The notes: a model not told the origin generated them from the sequence alone. A stretch of 64,000 nucleotides of DNA from Parathalassolituus penaei (GCF_026626885.1 NZ_JAPNOA010000026.1:1-64000); one strand, 5' to 3'; counted from the stretch's first letter, positions 50,582-63,320 are shown. Numbers and translations are program-made.

Positions 50582-53500
50582 TTGTCCAGAGGATCCGCTA
50601 GAGCTGACGCGAAAGAAAGCGTGCCAGCATTAACAATGGCCAATTGGGGCAAAGGACACGACGTGGCGGTGCTGCTCTCGGCGCTGGGCACGTTGTTGTT
50701 GTTAATGGCAATGTTGTCCTACACACCACAGGATGGAGGATGGTCGTCGGCGTCCGGTGCTAGCGTGCGTAATGCCGTTGGGGTGCTGGGGGCCGGTGTC
50801 GCCGATCTGCTGGTGCATGCCTTCGGCTATCTGGCCTACATTGTACCTTTTATGGTGCTGCTGAAGTTGTGGCTTCTCTACCGTCGTCGCCAGACCGCCA
50901 GTAACTGGGTCTGGAGTCTGCGACTGCTGGGTATTCTTTACATCATGGCATCCGCCTGCGGTATTGCTGAGCTCAGCATCTGGGATGGCAAGGACTTGCC
51001 AATGGGTGCTGGTGGCATGCTGGGCATGGCGGTGGCGGCCTCTGTTGGTTATCTGCTGGGGCTGGCGGGCACGGTTGTGACTCTGGTTGTGCTCATGGCG
51101 CTTGGCCTGATGTTGTTTCTTGAGTTCTCCTGGCTCGAGTTCTTCGAAGATCTCGGCGAGCGTGTTGACCGGTTTATGAATCGTCGCCGCGCGGCGGCCG
51201 AGCTGGCTGAGCGTCGTGCCGAAGATGCCGATGTGCCGTTATTTATTCCGGATAACGAAGGCCCGATGTCGATTCCTGTTCCGCCGGTGGTGAGTGAATC
51301 GATAATGGATGTGCCGGTGGCTGGTGGTCGTGGGCGCAAGCCTGCCAGCAGCCAGTCATACAGCACCCCTGCGGCGGATGCTCCGTTTACAGCATTCGAT
51401 CCTCAGCCTGCTCAGGAACGTTTCAGTGCCGTTGATGACGAGGCTCCCAGGGCGCCTGTGGTTGAGCGTCGTTCGACTTCTCGTCACATTGAACCTGGGT
51501 TTGGTGATCTCGATAGCCTGCTGCACTCTGAGTCTGATGATTCGGAGCTGCCTATAGATCCCGTTGCAAATCGGTCAGCTCCTGCTCGGGAGTTTGTCCG
51601 CAAACCTGAGCGTGCGTCTGAACCAAAAGTTGTACCGATTATTCGTGCCGAAGGTAATTTGCGTTCAGCCAGTCATTATCCGGAAGCAGACAGTGTCCGC
51701 GACGACACGGTAACTGCTCGTGTGGACGCCTCGACCATGCCGGTTATGCCGCGTCCGGTGGTTTCTGATCCTTCCCTGTTTCGCAGTACCTATCAAACGG
51801 TAGGGCAGCGCACACATGGCATGAACACTGTGCCGGAAGTCAGTGAAGCTGTTGATATTCCAGTACTGGATTCTCGGCCTGATCCTGTGTGGCGGGTGGA
51901 ACCAGAGGAATCGCCAGTGTCACACGCCCAAGTGTCACACACGCCGGTTGCGCCTGCTGCACCTGCTGAAAATCTGTTTACCGCAACCGATGATGAAGAC
52001 GACGATATTCTGCCGTGGGTGAGTGAACCTGTGTCGCGCCCATCCTCTCAGTCGGCTCCGGTGCATACCGCGCCGCCAGAGCCAGTTGCAGCGCCACAAG
52101 CAGTTGCACAGCCAAACGTTTCTCCAGCAGCCGTTTCCCATGCGCCAGCAGCGGCTTCTGTGGGTGGATTTGCGTCAACAAGACCATTGGCTTCCCTGCC
52201 GGATGACGATGATTACGACGATCTGCCGTTCGATCTGGATGAGCCTGCACCTGCTGCATCCGCTCCGGTTGCTCCTGCGGTGCCAATTCAGCCGCTGGAA
52301 AAACGTGATTCCGGTATGAGCGAACGTGCGCTGCGCGACATGAAAGTCGGGGCAGCCAATTTATCGCCGCTGCCGTCTATTACAGTGCTGGATCCGCCGC
52401 GTAAAGACAAAAAAGGTGGCTTTACCGAAGAGCGCCTGCAAGAGCTATCGCGTTTGCTGGTGCAAAAATTGGCCGACTTTGGCGTCAAGATTGAGGTCAC
52501 GGCGGTTGCACCGGGCCCGGTGATTACCCGGTTTGAGATTCAGCCGGCGCCGGGTGTGAAAGCCAGCAAGATCACCAACCTGGCCAAAGACCTGGCTCGC
52601 TCGCTGGCGATGGTCAGTGTGCGGGTGGTGGAAGTGATTCCGGGCAAATCAGTGATGGGTATCGAAGTGCCAAACGAAGACCGTGCCGTGGTTTCGCTGT
52701 TTGAGGTGCTGTCATCGACCGAGTTTGAAAACATGCACTCGCCGCTGACACTGGCATTGGGTCATGACATTGGTGGCAGTCCGGTGATTACCGATCTGGC
52801 CAAAATGCCGCATTTGCTGGTGGCCGGTACCACCGGCTCCGGTAAATCGGTGGGTGTAAACGCCATGATTCTGAGTATGTTGTTCAAGGCCACGCCTGAG
52901 CAGCTGCGAATGATCATGGTTGACCCGAAGATGCTGGAATTGTCGGTGTATGAAGGGATTCCACACCTGCTTACGCCGGTGATTACCGATATGAAAGAAG
53001 CCGCTAACGGCCTGCGCTGGTCGGTGGCGGAAATGGAACGTCGTTACCAGCTGCTGGCGGCAGTCGGTGTGCGTAACATTGCCAGTTATAACCGCAAGGT
53101 TCAGGAAGCCATTGATGCCGGTGAGCCAATGCTGGACCCAACCTGGCAGTTGCATCTGTCGTATGACACTACGCCGCGCACCCTGAAGCCCCTGCCGTAT
53201 ATCGTGATTGTGATCGACGAATTTGCCGACATGATGATGATGGTCGGCAAAAAGGTAGAAGAGCTGATCGCTCGTATTGCCCAGAAAGCCCGTGCCGCCG
53301 GTATTCATATGATTCTGGCGACCCAGCGGCCGTCGGTGGATGTGATCACCGGTCTGATCAAGGCGAATATTCCGACCCGTATTTCGTTCCAGGTATCGTC
53401 ACGGATCGACTCCCGTACCATTCTGGATCAGGGTGGGGCGGAACAGTTGCTGGGTCACGGTGACATGCTGTACATGCCACCGGGGCTGGCATTGCCGGAG

Positions 53501-53851
53501 CGTGTGCACGGTGCCTTTGTGGACGACGATGAAGTGCATCGCCTGGTCGCCGAATGGAAGCTGCGCGGTGAGCCGGATTATCTGGAAGAAATTGTCCAGA
53601 CCGGCGAAGAAGGTGCTGCACCCGCTGTGGGCGAGGGGGGTGACGAGCAGGATGAACTTTTCGACGAGGCCGTTGCCTTTGTAACATCCACGGGCAAGTG
53701 CTCAACCTCGTCGGTTCAGCGTAAATTGCGGATTGGCTACAACCGGGCGGCACGTCTGGTCGATGCCATGGAAGCCGCAGGCGTAGTGTCAGCTCCGGCA
53801 CACAATGGTGCTCGTGAGGTGCTGGCGCCACCCCCGCCTGATCTGCGATGA
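50582..53851 (+). CDS. ftsK: DNA translocase FtsK
   Basis: Division-septum anchored motor that segregates chromosome termini and activates XerCD at dif. 1089 residues. An Arg/Lys-containing N-terminus precedes about four membrane helices (between residues 28 and 185), a long Pro/Ala/Val/Asp-rich linker (about 190-600), the motor with Walker A GTTGSGKS (about 749-756) and Walker [12 protein letters not shown], and a winged-helix gamma domain (about 1020-1085, [24 protein letters not shown]) that reads KOPS. I chose TTG 50582, 7 bases after AGGG; ATG 50636 would remove the cytoplasmic head. Confidence 0.94.
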   Translation: MSRGSARADAKESVPALTMANWGKGHDVAVLLSALGTLLLLMAMLSYTPQDGGWSSASGASVRNAVGVLGAGVADLLVHAFGYLAYIVPFMVLLKLWLLYRRRQTASNWVWSLRLLGILYIMASACGIAELSIWDGKDLPMGAGGMLGMAVAASVGYLLGLAGTVVTLVVLMALGLMLFLEFSWLEFFEDLGERVDRFMNRRRAAAELAERRAEDADVPLFIPDNEGPMSIPVPPVVSESIMDVPVAGGRGRKPASSQSYSTPAADAPFTAFDPQPAQERFSAVDDEAPRAPVVERRSTSRHIEPGFGDLDSLLHSESDDSELPIDPVANRSAPAREFVRKPERASEPKVVPIIRAEGNLRSASHYPEADSVRDDTVTARVDASTMPVMPRPVVSDPSLFRSTYQTVGQRTHGMNTVPEVSEAVDIPVLDSRPDPVWRVEPEESPVSHAQVSHTPVAPAAPAENLFTATDDEDDDILPWVSEPVSRPSSQSAPVHTAPPEPVAAPQAVAQPNVSPAAVSHAPAAASVGGFASTRPLASLPDDDDYDDLPFDLDEPAPAASAPVAPAVPIQPLEKRDSGMSERALRDMKVGAANLSPLPSITVLDPPRKDKKGGFTEERLQELSRLLVQKLADFGVKIEVTAVAPGPVITRFEIQPAPGVKASKITNLAKDLARSLAMVSVRVVEVIPGKSVMGIEVPNEDRAVVSLFEVLSSTEFENMHSPLTLALGHDIGGSPVITDLAKMPHLLVAGTTGSGKSVGVNAMILSMLFKATPEQLRMIMVDPKMLELSVYEGIPHLLTPVITDMKEAANGLRWSVAEMERRYQLLAAVGVRNIASYNRKVQEAIDAGEPMLDPTWQLHLSYDTTPRTLKPLPYIVIVIDEFADMMMMVGKKVEELIARIAQKARAAGIHMILATQRPSVDVITGLIKANIPTRISFQVSSRIDSRTILDQGGAEQLLGHGDMLYMPPGLALPERVHGAFVDDDEVHRLVAEWKLRGEPDYLEEIVQTGEEGAAPAVGEGGDEQDELFDEAVAFVTSTGKCSTSSVQRKLRIGYNRAARLVDAMEAAGVVSAPAHNGAREVLAPPPPDLR

Positions 53852-53876
53852 TGCGCGCCGTCTGAATATTCTTCCG

Positions 53877-53905
53877 GGCCGGTGTATTCACCGGCCTTTG
53901 TTTGT
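53877..53905 (+). terminator. Terminator between ftsK and lolA
   Basis: GGCCGGTG (53877-53884) and CACCGGCC (53889-53896) around TATT, then a T-rich tract TTTGTTTGTT. Strong enough to partly separate the two transcripts. Confidence 0.8.
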
Positions 53906-53922
53906 TAATCCATCGGATTTTT

Positions 53923-54552
53923 ATGAAATACAAGGCCTTTCTGATTCTGCTGCTGGCTTCCTGTCAGGCGCTGGCGCAAAACACCGCTCTCGATAATTTT
54001 GTGTCCCGTATCCGGGGCGTTACCAACCTGCAGGGTGACTTCACCCAGACCGTCAAAGACGCGGGTGGTCGTGTGATTCAGACCACCAAAGGTCTGATGC
54101 TGGTGGCAACACCGGGCAAGCTGCGCTGGGAAACCCAGCCACCGTTCCAGCAACTGGTGGTATCCGACGGTAAAGACCTGTGGGTGTACGACCGCGACCT
54201 CGAACAGGTAACCGTACGCGAGCTGGATCAGGACGTACAAGGCACTCCGGCCCTGCTGCTGAGTGGTCGTGCTGGCGATATCGAAAACAACTTCCAGGTT
54301 GGTGAAGCGGAAGTCGGCTTTACCCAGGTGTTCCATCTGGTGGCACGTGACAAGAGTCAGCTGTTTGAAAGTCTCGATTTCGTATACGAAGGCAAGCGTC
54401 TGGTGCGTATGCGTATTCACGACACGACCGGTCAGAGCACTGAAATTGCCTTCTCCAACGTGCTGGTGAACGAACTGATTGGCGATCACCTGTTCCAGTT
54501 TGAAGCCCCGGAAGGGGTGGATGTGATTGACGCCCGTGCCACCGCCAAGTGA
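53923..54552 (+). CDS. lolA: Outer-membrane lipoprotein carrier protein
   Basis: Periplasmic chaperone that carries lipoproteins from LolCDE to LolB. 209 residues with a signal peptide (1-19, cut after QALA or QALAQ). The family pattern FVSRIRGVTNLQGDFTQTVKDAGG and the hydrophobic beta-barrel motifs LRWETQPPFQQLVVSDGKDLWVYD follow. The ATG at 53923 is preferred to 53902 because it gives a proper signal peptide. It overlaps rarA by 26 bp. Confidence 0.93.
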   Translation: MKYKAFLILLLASCQALAQNTALDNFVSRIRGVTNLQGDFTQTVKDAGGRVIQTTKGLMLVATPGKLRWETQPPFQQLVVSDGKDLWVYDRDLEQVTVRELDQDVQGTPALLLSGRAGDIENNFQVGEAEVGFTQVFHLVARDKSQLFESLDFVYEGKRLVRMRIHDTTGQSTEIAFSNVLVNELIGDHLFQFEAPEGVDVIDARATAK

Positions 54553-55906
54553 TCTGTTTGGTGCCACAGGAAGTGGCCAGCCAGCCTGGGAGCCATTGGC
54601 GGCGCGTATGCGCCCTCGCACCCTTGATCAATACATCGGCCAGTCACAGGTGATTGGTCCGGGCACGGCGTTGCGTCGTGCCCTTGATGCCGGACAGCTG
54701 CACTCTCTGATTTTCTGGGGGCCGCCGGGCGTGGGGAAAACCACACTGGCGCAGTTGATTGCCGGTTCTGTTGATGCGGCGTTTATTACCCTCAGTGCGG
54801 TGATGGCGGGTGTGCGTGAGATTCGCGAAGCGGTCGAGCGCGCCAAACAGAACCGTGTAATGGGACGCAAAACCGTCCTGTTTATCGATGAAGTTCATCG
54901 CTTCAACAAAAGCCAGCAAGACGCTTTTTTGCCCCATGTCGAAGACGGCACCCTGCTGTTTATTGGTGCTACCACCGAAAACCCGTCGTTTGAACTGAAT
55001 AACGCCTTGCTCAGCCGTGCCCGTGTTTACGTATTGCGCAGCCTCAGTGAGGCCGAACTGCTACAGGTATTGCAGCAAGCCCTGCAGGTATTGCAAACCG
55101 AAGACGGACTGACGGTGCAGCTTGAAACCGGTGTGCTCGAATATCTGGCCGAAATGGCCGATGGTGATGCCCGGCGGGCGCTGAATAATCTCGAATTTGC
55201 CCTGCAAATGGCCGTTAATGGTGTGCTGAACAAGGCTGCTGTGCAGCAGCTGGTGGTGCGTCAGGGGCGGCGTTTTGATAAAGGCGGTGAAGCCTTTTAC
55301 GACCAGATTTCCGCCATGCACAAATCCGTGCGCGGCTCCGATCCGGATGCGGCTTTGTATTGGCTGGTGCGTATGCTGGATGGTGGCTGTGATCCGTTAT
55401 ATCTGGCGCGGCGTATTGTGCGGATGGCCAGCGAAGATATTGGTAATGCCGATCCGCGCGCCGTCAGTCTGTGTATGACGGCCTGGGATGTGCAGGAACG
55501 TCTGGGCAGCCCGGAAGGCGAGCTGGCACTGGCGCAGGCCGTGGTGTATCTCGCCTCTGCACCGAAAAGTAATGCCGTCTACAAAGCCTATAACGAAGCG
55601 CGGGCGCTGGTGGCCAGTCAGCCGGGTTATGACGTTCCCCTGCATTTGCGTAATGCGCCAACCCGCCTGATGAAAGAGCTGGATTACGGCGCGGAATATC
55701 GATACGCCCACGATGAGCCGGGCGCTTTTGCCGCTGGTGAAAACTATTTCCCGCCAGAACTCGCCGATTTGCGGTTGTATCACCCCAGCGGTCGTGGGTT
55801 GGAAGAAAAAATTGCACGCAAGCTCGATCATTTGCGTGAACTTAACCAACAATCGGACCGCCAGCGATATCCTGGTGGGCCGCAGGAGCAGGATATACCG
55901 TCATGA
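54527..55906 (+). CDS. rarA: Replication-associated recombination protein A (RarA/MgsA)
   Basis: AAA+ clamp-loader-like ATPase that acts at stalled replication forks. 459 residues: Walker [10 protein letters not shown] (65-73), Walker B box [11 protein letters not shown] (121-131) and the C-terminal tetramerisation region ([24 protein letters not shown] onward). The start is TTG 54527 with AGGGGTGG 6 bases upstream; GTG 54536 is close and fits family length equally well. It overlaps lolA upstream and crcB downstream. Confidence 0.93.
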   Translation: MTPVPPPSDLFGATGSGQPAWEPLAARMRPRTLDQYIGQSQVIGPGTALRRALDAGQLHSLIFWGPPGVGKTTLAQLIAGSVDAAFITLSAVMAGVREIREAVERAKQNRVMGRKTVLFIDEVHRFNKSQQDAFLPHVEDGTLLFIGATTENPSFELNNALLSRARVYVLRSLSEAELLQVLQQALQVLQTEDGLTVQLETGVLEYLAEMADGDARRALNNLEFALQMAVNGVLNKAAVQQLVVRQGRRFDKGGEAFYDQISAMHKSVRGSDPDAALYWLVRMLDGGCDPLYLARRIVRMASEDIGNADPRAVSLCMTAWDVQERLGSPEGELALAQAVVYLASAPKSNAVYKAYNEARALVASQPGYDVPLHLRNAPTRLMKELDYGAEYRYAHDEPGAFAAGENYFPPELADLRLYHPSGRGLEEKIARKLDHLRELNQQSDRQRYPGGPQEQDIPS

Positions 55907-56289
55907 GTCTGTTATGGATCGCCACCGGTGGTGCTATTGGTGCAGTTTGCCGCTTCTGGGTTGCCAGCAGCATATTCCAGTGGATGGGCAAACCCTTTCC
56001 GTATGGCACGCTGTCGGTGAACCTGATAGGCTCTTTTCTGATTGGTATCGCCTACGTATTGCTGGTTCAGCAACAATGGGGCTCTGAACACTACAAGCAA
56101 CTGGCGATGGTCGGGTTCCTCGGAGCTTTTACGACCTTTTCCACGTTTTCGCTGGAAAGCGTTACGCTGTTGCAACAGGAGCGCTGGATGGCATTTCTGG
56201 CCTACACCGGCTCCAGTCTGTTTGGATGTCTGGCCGCAACCGCAGCCGGCATTTACCTGACCAATTTATTGACCAAGGGAAGTGTCTGA
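55903..56289 (+). CDS. crcB: Fluoride ion channel CrcB/Fluc
   Basis: A 128-residue four-helix membrane protein that dimerises to export fluoride. It shows GGAIGAVCRFWV, TLSVNLIGSFLIG (conserved Asn) and GFLGAFTTFSTFSLES, whose Phe residues line the pore. No fluoride riboswitch is visible upstream, because the start overlaps rarA (ATGA). Confidence 0.95.
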   Translation: MSLLWIATGGAIGAVCRFWVASSIFQWMGKPFPYGTLSVNLIGSFLIGIAYVLLVQQQWGSEHYKQLAMVGFLGAFTTFSTFSLESVTLLQQERWMAFLAYTGSSLFGCLAATAAGIYLTNLLTKGSV

Positions 56290-56344
56290 TTGCTCGGGCA
56301 ATTGGATAATTGCCTGCACTTTCCTCTGACAAGCACTGGTATAG

Positions 56345-59001
<2,657 letters not shown>

Positions 59002-59064
59002 GCCGGGCTTCTGAGCCAGACCCGGCGCTCAAACGCCGGGTGCAAGACCCGAAAAGCACCAAAC

Positions 59065-59103
59065 AAAAAGCCCTGTTATGCGATGGCATAACAGGGCTTT
59101 TTT
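59065..59103. terminator. Strong bidirectional terminator between cysG and ybiB
   Basis: A 17-bp perfect stem (AAAAAGCCCTGTTATGC, 59065-59081, with 59086-59102) around GATG, ending in T residues to 59103. It serves both convergent genes. Confidence 0.93.
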
Positions 59104-59147
59104 GTTGGCAGGTTCGCCGGACACCGGTTGGGCTGGTTTGGGCGCGA

Positions 59148-60119
59148 TTACAAGCGGCTGCGGTCGCGGTTGTTCCAGGCTTCGGTGCACTCGGCAATAA
59201 AGGTATCAATATCGGCACTGCGGCGAATGGTTACCAGCGCCAGCGCGGCAGTGTTAATAACGGCCAGACGCGCGTATTCACTGTCCAGCTCACCACGCCA
59301 GAATTGGCGCAATAAATCGGTGCCGATACCTTCCGGCTTGTCTTCGTAATGGCTCTTGAGGTTTTCGATGACCAGATTGCCGGACTCACCGTTCAGGTGC
59401 CATGAGGCTTTGACGGCGCGCTCCGGGTTAACCTCGAACTCACCACCTTCACCTTTCATGACCAGCATATTGCCACCGGTCAGGGCTGCGCCGCCGACGT
59501 GGGTAACGCTGTAGTTCGGGTGGAACACCCCCTGCACACTGGCCACACCTTGTGGTGCCAGGGTTTTCAGAATGGTGTTGATAGGCGAACGCACACCCAG
59601 AATTGCCTTCAGCGACAACCAGCGTTGCAGCTGTGGATTCAGCTCATCACAGGGCAGATAGCAGAGTGATGGTGCCGATTCGATGTCAGCCATTTTGATT
59701 GCAGGCAACCCCAGCTCCGCAAATACCTCGTGCAGGTACATACGGCCTTCGGTATGCGCCAGGCTGCCGTGGAACAGAATGCGATACCCCATGCTGTTCA
59801 GCAGCAGAGCCGACAACAGGCACCAGAATGGCTGGCGGCGTTTGCCCGCGTAGCTTGGCCACACCAGATCAAACGGCACGTTGTCTGGCCAGCTTTTGTT
59901 GATGGCGGTGGCGAAGCCGGCCAGTTCCTCCGGGCTCTCTTCTTTTACCCGCATCAGCATCAGAATGGCACCCAGCTGCTCGGGATGGAAATCACCGGCC
60001 AGCATGTGGCTCATGGTGAATTCGGCTTCTTCAAAGGTCATGCTACGGCTGGCATTTTTGCCGCGCGCCAGAATACGCACGTATTCGGCCAAAACATGTT
60101 TTTCAGGAACGTTACTCAC
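59148..60119 (-). CDS. ybiB: YbiB/TrpD2-family nucleic acid-binding protein
   Basis: A 323-residue protein with the anthranilate phosphoribosyltransferase (TrpD) fold. E. coli YbiB of similar length binds DNA and lacks TrpD activity. Visible blocks are ARGKNASRSMTFEEAEFTM, GILMLMRVKEESPEE-like helix, HVGGAALTGGNMLVMKGEGGE. I place the start at the GTG (60119), which overlaps the tusE stop (GTGA) and follows GGAG; the frame upstream is tusE read in another frame. The call as YbiB rather than TrpD rests on context and length. Confidence 0.85.
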   Translation of the reverse strand: MSNVPEKHVLAEYVRILARGKNASRSMTFEEAEFTMSHMLAGDFHPEQLGAILMLMRVKEESPEELAGFATAINKSWPDNVPFDLVWPSYAGKRRQPFWCLLSALLLNSMGYRILFHGSLAHTEGRMYLHEVFAELGLPAIKMADIESAPSLCYLPCDELNPQLQRWLSLKAILGVRSPINTILKTLAPQGVASVQGVFHPNYSVTHVGGAALTGGNMLVMKGEGGEFEVNPERAVKASWHLNGESGNLVIENLKSHYEDKPEGIGTDLLRQFWRGELDSEYARLAVINTAALALVTIRRSADIDTFIAECTEAWNNRDRSRL

Positions 60120-60430
60120 AGGCAGTTCTCCGGGCGGGGCAGTCCCGCAATCTTGGCAGCCAGCTTGGCCGGGCTGCCGGGAAACAGGGTTAACAGATAA
60201 ATGCTGCCAGCCTTGTCGGCACCCAATTCCTGTTTGATGTATTTGCTGAGTGGGCGCATGGCGGGCGACACCTCGAACTCCGCATAAAACCGCTTCAGGC
60301 AGTGCAGGATTTCCCAATGGGCGTCGGTCAGTTCAATGCCTTCCGATTGTGCCAGCCAGCTGGCTACCTCGGGTGACCAGTCGTCCAGATTGGCCAGAAA
60401 TCCGTCCGGAGTCAGGGCAGGGTGGCTCAT
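60116..60430 (-). CDS. tusE: Sulfurtransferase TusE (DsrC family)
   Basis: A 104-residue last carrier of the Tus sulfur relay, which passes persulfide to MnmA. It has WSPEVASWLAQSEGIELTDAHWEILHCLKRFY and ends GLPRPENCL with the reactive Cys103 as penultimate residue. The second DsrC Cys, ten residues earlier, is absent (Ala/Lys region), which fits TusE rather than dissimilatory DsrC. Gene order tusD-C-B-E. Confidence 0.93.
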   Translation of the reverse strand: MSHPALTPDGFLANLDDWSPEVASWLAQSEGIELTDAHWEILHCLKRFYAEFEVSPAMRPLSKYIKQELGADKAGSIYLLTLFPGSPAKLAAKIAGLPRPENCL

Positions 60431-60431
60431 A

Positions 60432-60692
60432 TCAGTACCAGGTTAATGTGCGTGTACACGACAGGGTCAGTTCGACCCATTCGGCATCGGTGACACCAAT
60501 CGCCGTGGTGGGCATATTTTCGATCAGGCCACGAACCTCGGCATCCTTGATGCGATATCGGGCAAAGCGGCTGAACGAAGGCAGCAGATATAACGCATCG
60601 CCGACAAACAGGAATTCATCACCTTCACTGCTCAGGCTACTGGCCTGGCTCAGGCGTTCCGGGCTTGGGCTGGAAATAATATGCAAGGTCAT
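60432..60692 (-). CDS. tusB: Sulfurtransferase complex subunit TusB (DsrH family)
   Basis: An 86-residue DsrH-like protein: MTLHIISSPSPERLSQASSL, then DEFLFVGDALYLLP. The canonical TusB N-terminal core is visible, with weak conservation elsewhere as is normal. Packed between tusC (2-bp gap) and tusE (1-bp gap). Confidence 0.88.
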   Translation of the reverse strand: MTLHIISSPSPERLSQASSLSSEGDEFLFVGDALYLLPSFSRFARYRIKDAEVRGLIENMPTTAIGVTDAEWVELTLSCTRTLTWY

Positions 60693-60694
60693 GG

Positions 60695-61042
60695 TTACAG
60701 CCCCATACAGAACTGCTGGCGCGACACCAGCTCACGGATAGCATCCGGCTCCAGTTCGCGAGCCACAGAATTGATCAGGCGTTTGTCGAGCTGCAACGCC
60801 TCGAGATCGGTGCGGCTGTAATACACCGCCTCACAATCATATATAGGAAGCGCATTCACCAGCTTGCTCGGCGACTTGCCGCCCGGTTTGCGCTCTTGCT
60901 GGTGGTTGATCAGCCACAGCAGACCCGCGCCAATAAACAGCAGGCTCACCTGGTGGTCAAAAGCACCCATCGCCAGTGCCAGCTCTATCGCTTCCAGATC
61001 CGCCGACGGCGCGTTACGGATCACAATCAGTGCATCGGCCAT
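60695..61042 (-). CDS. tusC: Sulfurtransferase complex subunit TusC (DsrF family)
   Basis: A 115-residue DsrE/F-fold protein. Features are ALIVIRNAPSADLEAIELALAMGAFDHQVSLLFIGAGL near the start and PIYDCEAVYYSRTDLEAL in the second half. It forms the TusBCD hexamer with its neighbours. It starts 9 bp after the tusD stop. Confidence 0.9.
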   Translation of the reverse strand: MADALIVIRNAPSADLEAIELALAMGAFDHQVSLLFIGAGLLWLINHQQERKPGGKSPSKLVNALPIYDCEAVYYSRTDLEALQLDKRLINSVARELEPDAIRELVSRQQFCMGL

Positions 61043-61051
61043 AAACTGCTC

Positions 61052-61441
61052 TTAAAACTCGATAATGCGGTCGGAATCGTTCATGGCTTCCGCCATATCG
61101 CCCAGACCACTCAGATTAAAACCGGCTGCCAGCGTTGCGCCAGCATGCTCGTAACGATCATTTTCTGCCTGATCCAGCAGGCCGCGACGAATCGAATTGG
61201 CAATGCATACCTGCAGCGGAAAGCCCAGCTCGCTGGCCAGCTCGTTCCACATTTGATGAACCGGCGGCTGGCCCTGAATCGGAGTCTGGCGATCGTTGGC
61301 GCACAATACCGCATCACGGTAGAAAAACACGCGCTGGATCTTGTGGCCAGCGGCATGGGCCGCGCGGGCGAAGTCCATTGCCTGCCAGTGGCTGTGGGTA
61401 ATAAAAGGAGATTGGGTAACAAACAGGGTAAAGGTTGCCAT
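61052..61441 (-). CDS. tusD: Sulfurtransferase complex subunit TusD (DsrE family)
   Basis: A 129-residue first gene of the tusDCBE-ybiB unit. TusD accepts sulfur from TusA on the Cys in LQVCIANSIRRGLLD, the equivalent of E. coli Cys78. I chose ATG 61441 (MATFTLFVTQSPF); the ten residues before it are not family-like. Its upstream region abuts the tRNA-Ser promoter, which is divergent. Confidence 0.92.
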   Translation of the reverse strand: MATFTLFVTQSPFITHSHWQAMDFARAAHAAGHKIQRVFFYRDAVLCANDRQTPIQGQPPVHQMWNELASELGFPLQVCIANSIRRGLLDQAENDRYEHAGATLAAGFNLSGLGDMAEAMNDSDRIIEF

Positions 61442-61549
61442 ACACACGCCGGCCTTGGGCCGTCCTGACAAAAACTGCCGCCATCATAGGAGCGAAGCCC
61501 CCTTATTTCCAGTCAGAGCAGTTGAATGCGATTTTTGTAATAAAAAGTG

Positions 61550-61577
61550 TTGACACCCAAAAAATAACGAGTAATAT
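61550..61577 (+). promoter_or_regulatory. Promoter of tRNA-Ser
   Basis: Consensus -35 TTGACA (61550-61555) and -10 TAATAT (61572-61577) with a 16-bp spacer. The following CGCGGC is a GC-rich discriminator of the kind linked to stringent control of stable RNA genes. Confidence 0.85.
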
Positions 61578-61588
61578 ACGCGGCAGTT

Positions 61589-61678
61589 GGAGGGATGGCA
61601 GAGTGGTTGAATGCACCGGTCTTGAAAACCGGCGTCGGTTAATCCCGATCTAGGGTTCGAATCCCTATCCCTCCGCCA
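61589..61678 (+). tRNA. tRNA-Ser (anticodon UGA)
   Basis: The 90-base class II tRNA folds with acceptor GGAGGGA (61589-61595) against TCCCTCC (61668-61674), a CCGGT/ACCGG anticodon stem with TGA at 61623-61625, a long variable arm and the T-loop GTTCGAATC. CCA is encoded at 61676-61678. It reads UCA and other UCN codons. Confidence 0.97.
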
Positions 61679-61685
61679 AAACAAT

Positions 61686-61719
61686 AAAACCCCGTGATCG
61701 CAAGATCACGGGGTTTTTT
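61686..61719 (+). terminator. Terminator of tRNA-Ser
   Basis: A 14-bp stem (61686-61699 with 61704-61717) capped by a GCAA tetraloop and continuing into T residues. 7 bp after the tRNA. Confidence 0.93.
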
Positions 61720-61865
61720 GTTTTACGGCGTTTGCTACGGGTTCTTCCGGCCGGTGGCGAAATTCCCCGGCCGTTACCTGCCTGCCACAATTCCTGCATA
61801 ACACTATGCTTTGATGGTCCGTTGCGACTGGCGCAGTTTTTCTTTGGCGTGTTCACGAGGCACAG

Positions 61866-62657
61866 ATGAAACAGCTTATGTTGATCGGCTTTGGCGCAAT
61901 GGCCGAAGAAGTGCTGGCACATATGCCGGCGGAACTGGTATTGCGCTGGGTAGTGGTCACGGAACGCAGTCGTAACCGTGTCCGCGCCTTGCTGCCGCCG
62001 TCGGTTGCGGTGGTAACCCGTATCGCCGAGTGCACCGGCAAACCGGATCTGGTGCTGGAGTGTGCCGGTCAGCCGGGCGTGCGCGCCCATGGTGTCGATG
62101 TGCTGGCGCGTGGTTGGGATCTGGCGGTGATTTCGGTTGGTGCCCTTGCCGATGCTGAACTGGCGGATCGTTTGCACGCAGCGGCGGCCACTGGGCGTTC
62201 ACGACTGCATGCGTTGTCGGGGGCAGTTGCTGGCATTGATGGCCTGGCCGCAGCGCGTGAAGGTGGCCTCGATGAAGTGTTGTATACCTCTCGTAAAAGC
62301 CCGGCCAGCTGGCGCGGCAGTGCGGCGGAACAGATGGTATGCCTTGATACCATTGCCGAACCATATGTGTTTTTCCGTGGCAGTGCTCGCGAAGCGGCGT
62401 TGGCGTTTCCCGCCAACGCCAACGTTGCTGCCACCATCGCCCTGGCGGGCTTGGGACTCGATAAAACCCGTGTGCAGCTGATGGTCGATCCCGGGATTTC
62501 CACCAACCAGCATCGGATTCATGCCAGCGGTCGGTTTGGTGAAATGAATATCGAACTCTGTGGTATGCCACTGGAGCGTAATCCGAAAACCTCAACGCTG
62601 GCGGCCTTGAGTGTGGTGCGTGCCTGCCGGCAGGCGGTATCATCGGTGGTGATTTGA
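61866..62657 (+). CDS. L-aspartate dehydrogenase
   Basis: A 263-residue AspDH-family oxidoreductase that interconverts aspartate and oxaloacetate/iminoaspartate with NAD(P). The nucleotide loop is LIGFGAMAEEV (with Met in the third position of the usual GxGxxG). The substrate part has SGAVAGIDGLAAAREGGLDEVLYTSRKSP and the hallmark PANANVAATIALAGLGLDKT. Usually linked to NAD or nicotinamide-related metabolism; here it stands alone between a tRNA and an accessory edge. Start ATG 61866 follows GAGGCACAG. Confidence 0.88.
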   Translation: MKQLMLIGFGAMAEEVLAHMPAELVLRWVVVTERSRNRVRALLPPSVAVVTRIAECTGKPDLVLECAGQPGVRAHGVDVLARGWDLAVISVGALADAELADRLHAAAATGRSRLHALSGAVAGIDGLAAAREGGLDEVLYTSRKSPASWRGSAAEQMVCLDTIAEPYVFFRGSAREAALAFPANANVAATIALAGLGLDKTRVQLMVDPGISTNQHRIHASGRFGEMNIELCGMPLERNPKTSTLAALSVVRACRQAVSSVVI

Positions 62658-62673
62658 ACGCCGATCGGCGTTC
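62656..62673. repeat. Perfect 18-bp palindrome at the aspartate dehydrogenase stop codon
   Basis: GAACGCCGATCGGCGTTC is its own reverse complement and begins inside the TGA stop. As RNA it makes a 7-bp stem with a GATC loop but no U-run follows. It could be a terminator-like end or a protein-binding site. Confidence 0.6.
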
Positions 62674-62999
62674 AGGCCGTTGATCAATTCCTTTGCAATG
62701 TTGGCTCGGAATCTGCTCCCGGGTTTTCATGATCATTTAAGCATCCTGCTCGTATCGTTCTGCTTCATCCCCGGCTGAACACATTTTCTGCCCGACGTCA
62801 TACGTCGCAATTCTGACCCAAAATACTCGCGAAGTTGCTAGCTGGCTTGTCCTACGGCTCGGTGATCAATTTTCCATGATGGGTGCAAACGTCTGATTAA
62901 TCAGGACGATGGTCAGGTGGTTGTGGTGTATGGATGTTCCACAAGCAGGGAGCGCGGCAAGGATGCCAATTACAAAAAAATCAAAAGAATTCAGGTGAT
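62674..62999. other. Intergenic DNA before the accessory edge
   Basis: No supported gene. Composition becomes poorer in G/C around 62740-62990 than in the core to the left. The frame of the next gene extends back to 62934, but without a family-like N-terminus. Confidence 0.45.
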
Positions 63000-63320
63000 A
63001 TGAGCAGAGCCATCATCGTGTCGAATCAAGCCGCCTGTGTGCGCTGGTTAATGTTAAATCTGTCTCGGGTTGACGATGTGTGGGATGAATTTGACGAAAC
63101 CGGGTTGCTCGCGGGCGATTGTGTCTATGGCAATTTGAGTCTGGAGAATATCGAATCGCTGATTGGTCGAGGTGTTCGTTATTTCCAGATCCGTTTTGGC
63201 AATGGACGATATTTTCGGGATCAACCGCTGGATGATCGTGCCTGGAGCGATTTGCAGCCGGAGTTGGTGGAATTTGGTCTTGCTCATTTTGCACGGCCAG
63301 CGCCTCATTGGTTGGGGTGA
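63000..63320 (+). CDS. Small protein resembling Csx16 (CRISPR-associated ring nuclease family), tentative
   Basis: A 106-residue protein from ATG 63000, preceded by AGGTGAT. The pattern IIVSNQAACVRWLM, then GDCVYGNLS, RGVRYFQIRF and an RDQPL segment recalls the VVA1548/Csx16 family, in which VSRHPGA..W, GDxVxGTLP, GARY and RGxEL occur in the same order and spacing. That comparison is from memory. Csx16 proteins have been linked to cyclic oligoadenylate degradation in type III CRISPR systems. No CRISPR array or cas gene is visible here. It lies 312 bp before a NERD-domain gene. It could also be an unrelated small domain. Confidence 0.4.
   Translation: MSRAIIVSNQAACVRWLMLNLSRVDDVWDEFDETGLLAGDCVYGNLSLENIESLIGRGVRYFQIRFGNGRYFRDQPLDDRAWSDLQPELVEFGLAHFARPAPHWLG

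Noticed and set aside
50582-53851. A dif site near ftsK
   Set aside because: No sequence close to the gammaproteobacterial dif core was seen here or elsewhere in the window by eye.
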